NCBI RefSeq assembly: GCF_006874465.1
Contig: NZ_VIRL01000030.1
Span: 1 to 64,000 of the forward strand
DNA from: Microbispora bryophytorum
Lineage (GTDB): Bacteria; Actinomycetota; Actinomycetes; Streptosporangiales; Streptosporangiaceae
Direction of reading: 5' to 3'
Length of the DNA stretch: 64,000 nt
Positions 36,088 to 44,039 of the stretch are shown one piece after another. The position numbers and the translations under genes were made by a program. The first letter of the stretch is position 1. Each line of letters begins with the position of its first letter. The notes under the pieces were generated by a model. That model worked only from the letters and a program-made list of their open reading frames with translations. It ran no database searches and was not told the DNA's origin.

Positions 36088-36615
36088 CACGGCCGCTGAG
36101 CATGGGCGCACCCCAGCCATAGATCCTGACGGCGGCGTTGGCAGGCCGCACGATGGGAAGTGGTCGACCACCAGCCTGGCGTGCTAGGCAGGCCAGGTGA
36201 GGGAAGAGGACCGTGAGCAACCCCGAGATCGTCACCCAGCATGATCAGCAACACCGGCAGCTGAGCGCCTGATCGACGAGGGCGAGAGCCCGTTCGCCGG
36301 CAGCGGCGAGTTCGTTCACCGATGCGCTCTCCGCTCACCGTCCGACTTCTGCGCCCGAGCCGTACGTCGCCGAGGCCGACGTAGAGCCGTGCCCCGGATG
36401 GCTCCGCGAACGTCCGAACGAACACCACATTCAACGGGGTCATAGACAACCCCTACAGCGACGTTCACCGCTTCGGAGTCCGCCTCTCCACACCCGATGG
36501 TTACCGATGCGAGCCACACCGATACGAGCACCCGACGAGAGCAAAGCTCGTCACGAACGACTCGTCCGCCTCGGCCTTGCGGTGAGCCGCCATCGTCGCC
36601 AGGGCTCGCCGAGGA
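36088..36615. other. Non-coding or degraded region
   Basis: About 530 bases, GC content lower than neighbours in places. Minus-strand scraps such as LNVVFVRTFAEPSGARLYVG look protein-like but are interrupted and not attributable. No gene, RNA or repeat is supported. Confidence 0.4.
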
Positions 36616-37122
36616 TCATGCTTGTGCCGGCTCGCGCCGGTGGCGCCTGCGGGCGATCGCGCGCGCGATCAAGGGGGAGCCGATCAGGGCCGGGAGCAGC
36701 CAGTAGGCAACGGTCGGGAGCCTGTCCCACAGCGGCAGGTGGGGGCCGTTGTCGACGTAGAAGCCGGTCAACAGCAGCACGTAGGACGCGCCCATTGCGA
36801 GGATGTGGATGTCGGGCCGGTGCCGCCGGTTGGCGTAGCCCGTCAGCGCGGCGGTGAAGCCAAGGCTGCCGATGACGAACAGGTGGACGTTCTCCCGCCA
36901 GCGGATCGCCGACATGACCGTCAGGGTGAGGTAGACGACGGCCCACGCCCACAGGTAGACGCGGCCGAACCGCCGGTGCCGTGGGCTTGCCTTGCCCGTC
37001 AGTGCGGCGATCGCGCCGCAGCTCACGCAGGTGATCCCGGCAGTGATGTGGATGGCGAGTGCGACGAAGAAGACCGGTCCCGCGTTGGGGATCGGAGTGC
37101 CCAGGAAGTCAATGTGGTCCAT
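36616..37122 (-). CDS. DUF2306-like membrane protein
   Basis: Integral membrane protein of 168 aa with four or five hydrophobic helices (VFFVALAIHITAGITCVSCG, VYLWAWAVVYLTLTVMSAI, FVIGSLGFTAALTGYA, GASYVLLLTGFYVD, VAYWLLPALIGSPLIA). The pattern of HxxAG in helix 1 and RRHRxDIHxL between helices resembles DUF2306-type proteins. ATG at 37122 with GGAG 7 nt upstream. It is divergent from padR with three GTAG-N5-CTAC palindromes between, so PadR probably controls it. Confidence 0.65.
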   Translation of the reverse strand: MDHIDFLGTPIPNAGPVFFVALAIHITAGITCVSCGAIAALTGKASPRHRRFGRVYLWAWAVVYLTLTVMSAIRWRENVHLFVIGSLGFTAALTGYANRRHRPDIHILAMGASYVLLLTGFYVDNGPHLPLWDRLPTVAYWLLPALIGSPLIARAIARRRHRREPAQA

Positions 37123-37136
37123 CGCATCTCCAATAC

Positions 37137-37207
37137 GTAGGAACGCTACATGTAGCAACGCTACTCCGGGTCTTGGCCCCGGAGAAGAGCAGATGTAGCG
37201 TTACTAC
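37137..37207. promoter_or_regulatory. Triple PadR-type operator
   Basis: Three 13-bp imperfect palindromes of the form GTAG-N5-CTAC: GTAGGAACGCTAC at 37137-37149, GTAGCAACGCTAC at 37152-37164, and GTAGCGTTACTAC at 37195-37207, the last ending 2 nt before the padR start. A CTCCGGG/CCCCGGAG hairpin lies between sites two and three. Confidence 0.75.
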
Positions 37208-37209
37208 CT

Positions 37210-37548
37210 ATGAGGGCGGAAGCACTGAAAGGACACCTGGACGGTCTCCTGCTCGCCACGCTGGAGCATGGACCGCAGCACGGCTATGCGGTGAAGGAAG
37301 CGCTGTGTGACGCCACGGGCGGCAGGCTCGATCTGCCCACCGGCACCGTCTATCCGGCGCTGCACCGGCTGGAGCGCGCGGGACTGATCAAGGGAAGCTG
37401 GTCGGTGGTGGGCGGTCGCAGACGGCGCACTTATGAGCTGACCGAGCAGGGGCGACGCTCTTTGGCGGGGGCACGCGACCATTGGCAGGAGTTCGCCGCG
37501 GTCATGTCCGCAGCGCTGGGTGGTGGACCGTGGCCGGCCACGAACTGA
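37210..37548 (+). CDS. PadR-family transcriptional regulator
   Basis: 112-aa PadR winged-helix repressor: LKGHLDGLLLATLEHGPQHG, YAVKEALCDATGG, then the wing LPTGTVYPALHRLERAGLIK and RRRRTYELTEQGRRSL. It is short (PadR-s1 type) and overlaps the downstream membrane-protein gene by 19 nt. The ATG at 37210 is preceded by the third operator, implying autoregulation. Confidence 0.9.
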   Translation: MRAEALKGHLDGLLLATLEHGPQHGYAVKEALCDATGGRLDLPTGTVYPALHRLERAGLIKGSWSVVGGRRRRTYELTEQGRRSLAGARDHWQEFAAVMSAALGGGPWPATN

Positions 37549-38111
37549 TCGAACGCCACCTGCGGACGCTCGCCGAACGGCTGCCCGACCCCGTGGTCGA
37601 CGAACTCACCGACGGCCTCTTGGCGTCCTACGACGACCAGATGGAGCGGCTCGGCGACCCGGACGCGGCAGCCCAGGCCGCCCTGGCGGACTTCGGTGAC
37701 GCCGACAGCGTCACCGCCGCCTTCATTCGTGCCTCATCGGCCAGGCAAGCCGCATTCACGCTGCTCGTGGCCGGGCCGATCGTCGGGCTGAGCTGGGGAG
37801 CCACTATCGTCACCGCCAACGGCTGGACCTCGGCGATCCCGCTGTCATCACGCCTGGCCGTCGGCGTCCTGCTCGGCTCGGCCGTGCTCCTGCTCGTGAC
37901 CGCCATCCGAGACCAGCGGCATTACCGCACCGTACGACTGGCCGCCCTGGGTGGCGCGGGAACCGTCGCTGTCTTGGACACGGTCATGCTGGGCACGGTC
38001 GTCACGCTTGTGCCGCCGCCGTCCTTGCTGCTGCTCGTAGCGCTGACCGGCAGCGTCGCGAGGATCATGCTGGCGGTACGAGCCATTCCCGCAGTGATCG
38101 CACGCCAGTGA
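37530..38111 (+). CDS. PadR-partner membrane protein (DUF1700/permease-prefix-like)
   Basis: 193-aa protein translated from a GTG at 37530 inside the end of padR. The N-terminal 65 residues form a helical cytoplasmic domain (HLRTLAERLPDPVVDELTDG, then AAAQAALADFGDADSVTAAF) like the permease-prefix or DUF1700/HAAS domain found beside PadR regulators. Four membrane helices follow. Function unknown; in such pairs the membrane protein is thought to work with the PadR-controlled response. Confidence 0.72.
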   Translation: MAGHELIERHLRTLAERLPDPVVDELTDGLLASYDDQMERLGDPDAAAQAALADFGDADSVTAAFIRASSARQAAFTLLVAGPIVGLSWGATIVTANGWTSAIPLSSRLAVGVLLGSAVLLLVTAIRDQRHYRTVRLAALGGAGTVAVLDTVMLGTVVTLVPPPSLLLLVALTGSVARIMLAVRAIPAVIARQ

Positions 38112-38137
38112 CCATGGTGCGGCATCGTCTCGCGGCG

Positions 38138-38360
38138 GGATCAGCTTTCTTGCTGAGCGTCGATCTCGGTGATCAGGGCCTGGATGCGCGTTTTGATCTC
38201 GTCGCGGATCGCGCGGACCACCTCCAGGGGGCGCCGTCGGGGTCGCGGATGGGCCAGTCGGTGCCCGCGGAGGAGACGATGACGCGCCCGCCGGCGCGGA
38301 GTTCAGCAGAGCCGCGGCCATCTGGGAGCGTCCCGCGTTCCGGCTGCACACGAAAAGCAC
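38138..38360 (-). pseudogene. arsC: Decayed arsenate reductase gene (arsC)
   Basis: The minus strand reads [20 protein letters not shown] followed by LNSA, the CX5R active-site loop of thioredoxin-dependent ArsC. In shifted frames it then reads [20 protein letters not shown] and EVVRAIRDEIKTRIQALI, which are the middle and end of ArsC. About half of the protein between these is missing, including the second and third redox cysteines, so the gene is dead. An intact arsC is present at 59532. Confidence 0.8.
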
Positions 38361-38384
38361 CCTCGGTACGGCACTGCTTGCCGG

Positions 38385-38639
38385 GTCTCGGGTGTGGGCG
38401 AGGGCGTCAAGCCGCTCGGCCGCGAGGGTTTGCCCTACGACCGCACGGCCACGCTGGCCTTCACCGCGGCCGGCAACAACTTCGAACTCGCGATCGCCGT
38501 GGCCATCGCCACCTTCGGCGTCACCTCCGGCCAGGCCCTGTCCGGGGTCGTCGGGCCGCTGATCGAGGTCCCCGTGCTGGTGGCCCTGGTCTACGTCTCC
38601 CTCGCCTGGCGCCGTAGATTCGCCCCCGCCGCACAGTGA
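38385..38639 (+). pseudogene. C-terminal fragment of an ACR3 arsenite efflux pump gene
   Basis: The frame reads [20 protein letters not shown], then [20 protein letters not shown] and [20 protein letters not shown], the last two membrane helices of ACR3-type (ArsB) arsenite/H+ antiporters. The roughly 280 preceding residues are absent. It faces away from the arsC remnant about 25 nt away, so an inversion or recombination has joined two broken ends. No intact ACR3 gene is seen in the window. Confidence 0.8.
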
Positions 38640-38710
38640 AGGACACGAGTATGCGATGACAATGGGCGTCCGATCACCAGGAGGCCCGGCGCGTTACTGG
38701 TCCAGGGCTC

Positions 38711-39076
38711 TCAGGCCGGGCCGGCGCCGGTCAGCAGCCGGCCCATTCCGGCCAGCACGCTCGGCTCGACCCGGTAGTACACCCACGTGCCCCGCCGCTC
38801 GGAGGCCAGCAGACCGGCCTCCTTCAGCTTCTTCAGATGGTGGGAGACGGTCGGCCCGGACACCCCGACATCGGAGATGTCGCACACACACGCCTCGCCG
38901 CTGGGAGCGGAGGCCACCGCGGAGAACAGGCGCAGCCGCACCGGGTCGCTGAGCGCCTTGAACATCGCCGCCGTCCGCTCGGCTTCAGCGGCCGTGAGCG
39001 TGCGTTCGGTCAGCGGCGGACAGCACGGCACCACCACATCGGGCTCCAGCTCCGGCAGCGTCCGCCTATTCGACAT
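38711..39076 (-). CDS. arsR: ArsR-family arsenic-responsive repressor
   Basis: Metalloregulator of 121 aa. The winged helix shows MFKALSDPVRLRLFSAVASA and VSGPTVSHHLKKLKEAGLLA, with the thiol site ACVCDI in the recognition region (alpha-3 CxC) and an additional PCC motif near residue 19, giving three cysteines suited to As(III). The ATG at 39076 lies inside the operator, so the transcript is probably leaderless. Divergent from the flavoprotein gene. Confidence 0.88.
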   Translation of the reverse strand: MSNRRTLPELEPDVVVPCCPPLTERTLTAAEAERTAAMFKALSDPVRLRLFSAVASAPSGEACVCDISDVGVSGPTVSHHLKKLKEAGLLASERRGTWVYYRVEPSVLAGMGRLLTGAGPA

Positions 39077-39080
39077 CCAT

Positions 39081-39100
39081 CTATGTTGACATACATCGAA
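39081..39100 (-). promoter_or_regulatory. ArsR operator, arsR side
   Basis: CTATGTTGACATACATCGAA, matching 17 of 20 positions of the site at 39206-39225 in the same orientation. It overlaps the arsR start region, implying autorepression. Confidence 0.65.
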
Positions 39101-39190
39101 CTAAATCGTGAGGACCAGCGATCGGCTCGTCGGACGGAGGTCGCATTCCGGTCGGCGGCGCCGTGGTCGGCCCATGACGAACCCTCTCCC

Positions 39191-39228
39191 TGATTCGATA
39201 AATGTCTATGTTGACGTTTATCGAATCA
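39191..39228 (+). promoter_or_regulatory. ArsR operator of the flavoprotein gene
   Basis: Perfect 12-bp inverted repeat TGATTCGATAAA at 39191-39202 and TTTATCGAATCA at 39217-39228 around a 14-nt centre that includes CTATGTTGACG. The core CTATGTTGACGTTTATCGAA repeats the site at 39081. TTGACG at 39211-39216 could serve as a -35 box. Confidence 0.7.
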
Positions 39229-39284
39229 GGTGTCACGCTGGCCGCGCAACTCATAGACGGATGTCGAAGTAGAGGAGAGTCGTC

Positions 39285-40640
39285 GTGACCACGCCCGCCG
39301 CCGAACTGCCCGTTGTCGTGATCGGAGCCGGTCCCGTCGGCCTTGCCGCCGCCGCCCACCTGATCGACCGCGGACTCGACCCGCTGGTGCTGGAGGCCGG
39401 CCCCGCGGCCGGATCCGCCGTCCGGGAGTGGTCACACGTTCGGCTGTTCTCCACCTGGGGCGAGGTCGTCGACCCCGCCGCCGAAAAGCTGCTCGCCCCG
39501 ACCGGCTGGGTCCGCCCGGACGCGGCGACGTACCCGACCGGTGGAGACTGGGCCGAGCTGTACCTGCAGCCGCTCGCCGACGCCCTCGGCGACAAGGTCC
39601 GCTACACCACGACCGTCACCGGCGTGGCCAAGGCCGGCCGAGACCGCGTCGTCGACTCCGGCCGCGACGAGCAGCCCTTCACCGTGCACGTACGGACCGC
39701 CGACGGCGGCGAAGAGCGCATCACCGCCCGCGCGGTCATCGACGCCTCCGGCACCTGGACGACCCCGAACCCGCTCGGCGGCGACGGGCTGCCCGCGCTC
39801 GGCGAGAAGGGCGCGGCCGACCGCGTCTCCTACCGCGTCCCCGACCTGCGCGACTCCGCCGTACGCGCCCGGTACGCCGGTCGGCGTACCGCGGTGGTCG
39901 GCTCCGGCGCCTCGGCATTCACCGCGCTGGCCGCCCTTGCCGACCTGGCCACCCAGGAGCCGGGCACGCATGCGCTCTGGGTCCTTCGGCGGGGCATCGG
40001 CGCGGGCACCTTCGGTGGTGGCGAGGCGGACCAGCTTCCGGCACGCGGCGCCCTCGGCCTGGCGGCCAAGGCCGCGGTCGAGGCGGGACTCGCCGGCGCG
40101 GTCACCGGTTTCCGCACCGCCGCCGTGCAGCGGGACGGTGAGCGCCTGGTCCTCGTCGCCGACGACGGCCGGACCACCGAACCGGTCGACGAGGTCATCG
40201 TGCTGACCGGCTTCCGCCCCGATCTGTCGTTCCTGTCCGAGGTGCGCCTCGGCCTGGACGAGCGCCTGCAGGCCCCGCTCGCGCTGGCGCCGCTGATCGA
40301 CCCCAACGTGCACTCCTGCGGCACCGTCTACCCGCACGGCGAGGGCGAACTGTCCCACCCCGAGCAGGGCGTCTACCTGGTCGGCATGAAGTCCTACGGT
40401 CGCGCCCCGACGTTCCTGGCCATGACCGGCTACGAACAGACCCGCTCCATCGCCGCCGCCCTGGCCGGCGACCGCGAGGCCGCCGAACGCGTCGAGCTGG
40501 TCCTGCCCGAGACCGGGGTGTGCGGCGGATCCGGCCTGTTCGACGAGCCCGACGCCGCACAGGCGTCCGGCGGCTGCTGCGCCGCCCCGGCCACCCTGCA
40601 GATCGGCATCGGCGCTCCCACCTCCTCCGGCGGCTGCTGA
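39285..40640 (+). CDS. ArsO-like FAD/NAD(P)H flavoprotein with cysteine-rich tail
   Basis: Flavin monooxygenase-like protein of 451 aa. The FAD motif is VVVIGAGPVGLAAAAHLIDR, the NAD(P)H motif is RTAVVGSGASAFTALAAL, and FSTWGEVVDPAAEKL and EVIVLTGFRPDLSFL are typical of the ArsO/FMO-like group in ars operons. The last about 50 residues add cysteines (ETGVCGGSG, SGGCCAAP and the terminal SGGC), suited to thiophilic metalloid binding. GTG start with AGGAG upstream. Controlled by the dyad at 39191, so arsenic-inducible by inference. Exact reaction in arsenic metabolism is not settled. Confidence 0.75.
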   Translation: MTTPAAELPVVVIGAGPVGLAAAAHLIDRGLDPLVLEAGPAAGSAVREWSHVRLFSTWGEVVDPAAEKLLAPTGWVRPDAATYPTGGDWAELYLQPLADALGDKVRYTTTVTGVAKAGRDRVVDSGRDEQPFTVHVRTADGGEERITARAVIDASGTWTTPNPLGGDGLPALGEKGAADRVSYRVPDLRDSAVRARYAGRRTAVVGSGASAFTALAALADLATQEPGTHALWVLRRGIGAGTFGGGEADQLPARGALGLAAKAAVEAGLAGAVTGFRTAAVQRDGERLVLVADDGRTTEPVDEVIVLTGFRPDLSFLSEVRLGLDERLQAPLALAPLIDPNVHSCGTVYPHGEGELSHPEQGVYLVGMKSYGRAPTFLAMTGYEQTRSIAAALAGDREAAERVELVLPETGVCGGSGLFDEPDAAQASGGCCAAPATLQIGIGAPTSSGGC

Positions 40641-40751
40641 CCGGACTGCCGACCGGACTGCTGCCCACGGTGGCCAACCTCCACGTCCGCGCGGCAGTGC
40701 GCCAGTGCGGAGGTACGGAGGTGCGGGCGGCCGAACCGCGCCACGGTGACG

Positions 40752-42014
40752 TCAGACGGCGGGGCTGCGACGCTCGATCATGAGGACGTCGCGCCAGACG
40801 CCGTGATGGCGGCCGACGCGTTCACGGGTGCCGAGGACGCGGAAGCCGGCCGCCCGGTGCAGGGCCAGGCTGGCTGCGTTCTCCGGGAACACACCCGATT
40901 GGATGGTCCAGACGCCGGCGTCCTCGCTGGCGGCGACGAAGGCGTCCAGAAGGGCACGGCCCAGGCCCCGGGAACCGTAATCGGGGTGGACGTAGATGCT
41001 GTGTTCGACGACGCCCGCGTAGACGGGACGGGCGGAGACGCGGGAGGCGGCCACCCAGGCGACCACCCGGCTGGTACGGGTGTCGGCGACGACGTACCGC
41101 AAATGGCGGAGGCGGGCGGAGCTGAACGTCTCCCAGGCCGGAGCGGTGGTCTCGAAGCTGGCGTGGCCGGTGTCGAGGCCGAGTTGGTAGACGTTCAGGA
41201 CCTGGTCGGCGTCCGCGTCCCGCATGGGACGGATCTCGAAGCCGGGGGTGACGGGGGGCTTGGTGGCCTTGACGATGGCCGAGTGGACGCCGTCGCCGTG
41301 GTCGGCGGTCGGGGTGATGGCGATGCCGGTGAAGCCGGCGTTCAGGAGCAGGGTGCGGTACTCGGTGACGGTCAGGGAACCGGCCGTGCAGCCGATGCGG
41401 GCCTCCGTGCGGCAGCGTAGGTCCTGGTCGGGGACGGAGTCGTCGCTGACGACGTCGCTGACGCCGAACCGGCCACCGGGGCGCAGGACGCGGAACGCCT
41501 CGGCCAGGGTGGCGGCCTTGTCGTCGGACAGGTTGATGACGCAGTTGGAGATGACCACGTCGACCGTGCGGCCGGGCAGGGGGACGTGCTCGATGGTGCC
41601 GTGCAGGAACTCGGTGTTGGTCACGCCGGCCTGTGCGGCGTTGTCGCGGGCGAGGCTCAGCATGTCGGGGCTGGCGTCCAGGCCGTAGACCTTGCCGGTG
41701 GGGCCGACGCGGCGGGCGGACAGCAGGACGTCGATTCCGCCGCCCGAGCCGAGGTCGAGCACGACGTCGCCCTCGTGAAGGTCGGCGACGGCGACCGGGT
41801 TGCCGCAGCCGAGACTGGCGCGCAGGGCTCCGTCGGGCAGGGCGGCGGTGTCCTCGTAGCCGGCGGCTCCGAAGCAGCCGTCATCCATGGAGCCGGCGTC
41901 GGAGGAGCCGTCGGACGCATCGAAGGAGGCCGAGTCGCGGCCAGTGACGGACTGACCGGTCATCGCGGCCCTGGCGAGCCGGGAGTAACGGTCGACGATC
42001 TCCTCGCGGGCCAC
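40752..42014 (-). CDS. ArsM arsenite methyltransferase fused to ArsN1-like N-acetyltransferase
   Basis: Fusion of 420 aa. Residues about 1-255 are ArsM: AREEIVDRYSRLARAAM, a cysteine in DDGCFGAAGY, SAM motif VVLDLGSGGGIDVLLSARRV, and the As(III)-binding cysteines in DVVISNCVINLSDDKAA and RTEARIGCTAGSL. Residues about 265-420 are a GNAT domain of the phosphinothricin acetyltransferase/ArsN1 type (FEIRPMRDADADQVLNVYQ, YVHPDYGSRGLGRALLDAF, LHRAAGFRVLGTRERVGRHH). ArsM methylates As(III); ArsN1 enzymes acetylate arsinothricin or similar amino acids. GTG at 42014 is chosen because GGAGG lies 5 nt before it. Cotranscribed with the CobW-type GTPase. Confidence 0.87.
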   Translation of the reverse strand: MAREEIVDRYSRLARAAMTGQSVTGRDSASFDASDGSSDAGSMDDGCFGAAGYEDTAALPDGALRASLGCGNPVAVADLHEGDVVLDLGSGGGIDVLLSARRVGPTGKVYGLDASPDMLSLARDNAAQAGVTNTEFLHGTIEHVPLPGRTVDVVISNCVINLSDDKAATLAEAFRVLRPGGRFGVSDVVSDDSVPDQDLRCRTEARIGCTAGSLTVTEYRTLLLNAGFTGIAITPTADHGDGVHSAIVKATKPPVTPGFEIRPMRDADADQVLNVYQLGLDTGHASFETTAPAWETFSSARLRHLRYVVADTRTSRVVAWVAASRVSARPVYAGVVEHSIYVHPDYGSRGLGRALLDAFVAASEDAGVWTIQSGVFPENAASLALHRAAGFRVLGTRERVGRHHGVWRDVLMIERRSPAV

Positions 42015-42074
42015 GGCGGCCTCCTTCACGTGCAGGTGGGGGCGGCGGGCACTCCGGCCGCCCCCCGATTCCGC

Positions 42075-43175
42075 TCAGCCCGCCGCGGCGGGGATCCGGT
42101 AGGTGGGACGTGGGTAGCCGGGCTTGAACGACGGGACGCCGGCGCTCTGTACGGCTGATGTGCCGGTGGCGGCGGACACCGCCTCCACCGCCTCGGCCAC
42201 CGCGGCGTCGAGCTCGGCGGGCTCGCACGCGACGCGGGCGTTGAGCCGTGCCTCCGCCCCGGTGAACCTCCTGCCCGCGACGGCGTCCACGGTCGGCTCG
42301 GCGCCGCCGGCGGTCACGCTCACCTTGCTCAGGTCACCGGCGGACTCCAGACTGACCTTCACGTGGCCGATCATCCAGCCGTTGCGGGCGGCGGTCGCGG
42401 ACAGGTGCTCCAGCAGCCCACGGGCCCAGGTGTCCGGGTCGAAGCCCTCCGCCGCCGTCACGTCCAGGCTGAGGTTCAGCCACGCCAGCGCGGCCTCGGC
42501 GTTGGCGTAGCGGTCGTAGTCGATGTCGAGGCCGCGCCCGGCGGGCTCCGAGCCGAGCCAGAGGGACACCAGTTGTTCCAGCCCCTCGCCGGTTCTGGCG
42601 GAGTAGCCGAGCACGGTGGCCGTGGGGTATCGCTCGCGTAGATCCGCGGTGATCGCGGCGGCCTCCGCCGCGTCGAGCAGGTCGATCTTGTTGAGCGCGA
42701 TCACGTCGGCTTCCTGCAACTGCTTGCCGAACAGGTAGGACATGTCCGACTCCGTGTCGTCCAGCGGGAGCGACGTACGGAGCGCGTCGAGCCTTTCCGG
42801 CTCAACGACGACCAGGAGGGGTGCGGGTGTGAACCGTTCACCGTAGTGAGCGCTGAGCGGCCGGATGACGGTGGCCTGCAGATCGGTGCAGCTGCCCACC
42901 GCCTCGGCGAGCAGTGTGTCCACCTGGTGGCCTTCGACCAGGCGCTGCGCGACGGTCAGCAGGTCTTCGAACCGGCAGCAGAAGCATCCGCCCGTGACCT
43001 CGCCGGCCTCGGCGATCGCGGACTTGGCGAGCTGGGTGTCCACCAGCTCGGTGCCCTGGTCGTTGGTGATGACCGCGACCCTGCGGCCCTGCGACTGGAG
43101 ATGTTTCGCGACCGCGACGAGAGTGGTGGTCTTGCCCGCCCCGAGAAAACCGCTCAAGGTCATAAAGGTGATCAA
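42075..43175 (-). CDS. COG0523/CobW-type G3E GTPase (metallochaperone-like)
   Basis: GTPase of 366 aa. Walker A SGFLGAGKTTTL at about 8-19, the metal-binding CxCC motif in TGGCFCCRFEDL (C64, C66, C67), a LNKIDLLD base-recognition motif, and a CobW C-terminal domain ending in the beta-rich HVKVSLESAG region. Such GTPases deliver metals, often zinc, to client proteins. Here it is 60 nt upstream of the ArsM-ArsN1 start and in the same direction, so a role in metalloid handling or in supplying metal to a neighbour is inferred. Confidence 0.85.
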   Translation of the reverse strand: MITFMTLSGFLGAGKTTTLVAVAKHLQSQGRRVAVITNDQGTELVDTQLAKSAIAEAGEVTGGCFCCRFEDLLTVAQRLVEGHQVDTLLAEAVGSCTDLQATVIRPLSAHYGERFTPAPLLVVVEPERLDALRTSLPLDDTESDMSYLFGKQLQEADVIALNKIDLLDAAEAAAITADLRERYPTATVLGYSARTGEGLEQLVSLWLGSEPAGRGLDIDYDRYANAEAALAWLNLSLDVTAAEGFDPDTWARGLLEHLSATAARNGWMIGHVKVSLESAGDLSKVSVTAGGAEPTVDAVAGRRFTGAEARLNARVACEPAELDAAVAEAVEAVSAATGTSAVQSAGVPSFKPGYPRPTYRIPAAAG

Positions 43176-43382
43176 CCGGCGTTCGCCTCACTTCTGGTAA
43201 CGGTGCTCTACAGATATCGCCGCATGGCACGGCACGAGTGAGTATTCGCGTCACAGGGTGTCGAGGTGGTGTCAGTGATCCGCCATCCGCAGTCAGCTAA
43301 CAGCCTCCGTTCCCCCAGGTCAAGATCCTTGACGCCAGGAAACGAATGATTAACAATGCCGCGGGACCGTGCCGAAAAGAGG

Positions 43383-43400
43383 TATTGATGACAGTCAATA
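43383..43400. promoter_or_regulatory. ArsR-like dyad in an AT-rich spacer
   Basis: TATTGATGACAGTCAATA is an imperfect 18-bp palindrome with TATTGA/TCAATA arms. It lies in an unusually AT-rich stretch (about 43340-43460) upstream of the GTPase-ArsM operon and just beyond the 3' end of the second arsR. The size and arm pattern fit an ArsR/SmtB-family operator. Confidence 0.5.
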
Positions 43401-43497
43401 CAGATGCTACAATCATTACGAAGCTATTTGTGTGGGAAATTAATCGCGCATCATTTCCGCAATGACGGCATCGGCACCCGACCGTTCGTCGAATCGC

Positions 43498-43887
43498 CTA
43501 TCTCGCGATGGCGGAAGGCAGGGCGATGATGCCCGTCAGCGCGGTGAGCGCCTCGGGCACGACCCGGTAGTAGACCCAGGTGCCCCGACGAGTCGACGTG
43601 ACGAGCCCGGCGTCCCGGAGGACCCTGAGGTGATGGCTGATGGTCGGCTGGGTGAGGTCGAACGCCCCGACGAGATCGCACACGCACGCCTCGCCGTCGA
43701 GATGAGAGGCGACGAGGGAGAGCAGCCTCAGCCGTACGGGGTCGCCGAGCGCCTTGAAGCCCGCGGCGAGCGTGACGCTCTGCTCCAGGGTCAGCGGCTC
43801 CGTCACCCGCGCCGGGCGCGGGACCCCGGGTTCGACCACGGGAAGATCCTCATGCGGCAGCAGCACGGGCTCGTCGTGCTCGGCCAT
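43498..43887 (-). CDS. arsR: ArsR-family arsenic-responsive repressor (second copy)
   Basis: Metalloregulator of 129 aa similar to the one at 38711: AAGFKALGDPVRLRLLSLVA, LDGEACVCDLVGAFDLTQPT and ISHHLRVLRDAGLVTSTRRG, ending YYRVVPEALTALTG. It retains the CxC motif but lacks the N-terminal Cys pair of the first ArsR, so it may respond to a different arsenical. It is divergent from the M1 aminopeptidase gene and points towards the GTPase-ArsM operon. Confidence 0.86.
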   Translation of the reverse strand: MAEHDEPVLLPHEDLPVVEPGVPRPARVTEPLTLEQSVTLAAGFKALGDPVRLRLLSLVASHLDGEACVCDLVGAFDLTQPTISHHLRVLRDAGLVTSTRRGTWVYYRVVPEALTALTGIIALPSAIAR

Positions 43888-44039
43888 GACGATCGGGTCC
43901 TCTCCCTAGGCGCCCCGGGCGTGGGTCACCCGGCCGCATCCCCCACGAGTCTAGACAACCTTTCCGCCCAGGAGGTCTCGTCATACCGCATCCCCCGCTG
44001 ACCCACGCCGAGGCGACGGAGCGTGGCGCCCTGCTGCGC

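Noticed and set aside
36088..36615. Possible insertion-sequence remnant
   Set aside because: No terminal inverted repeats, transposase motifs or target duplication could be found. No mobile element is supported anywhere in the window.
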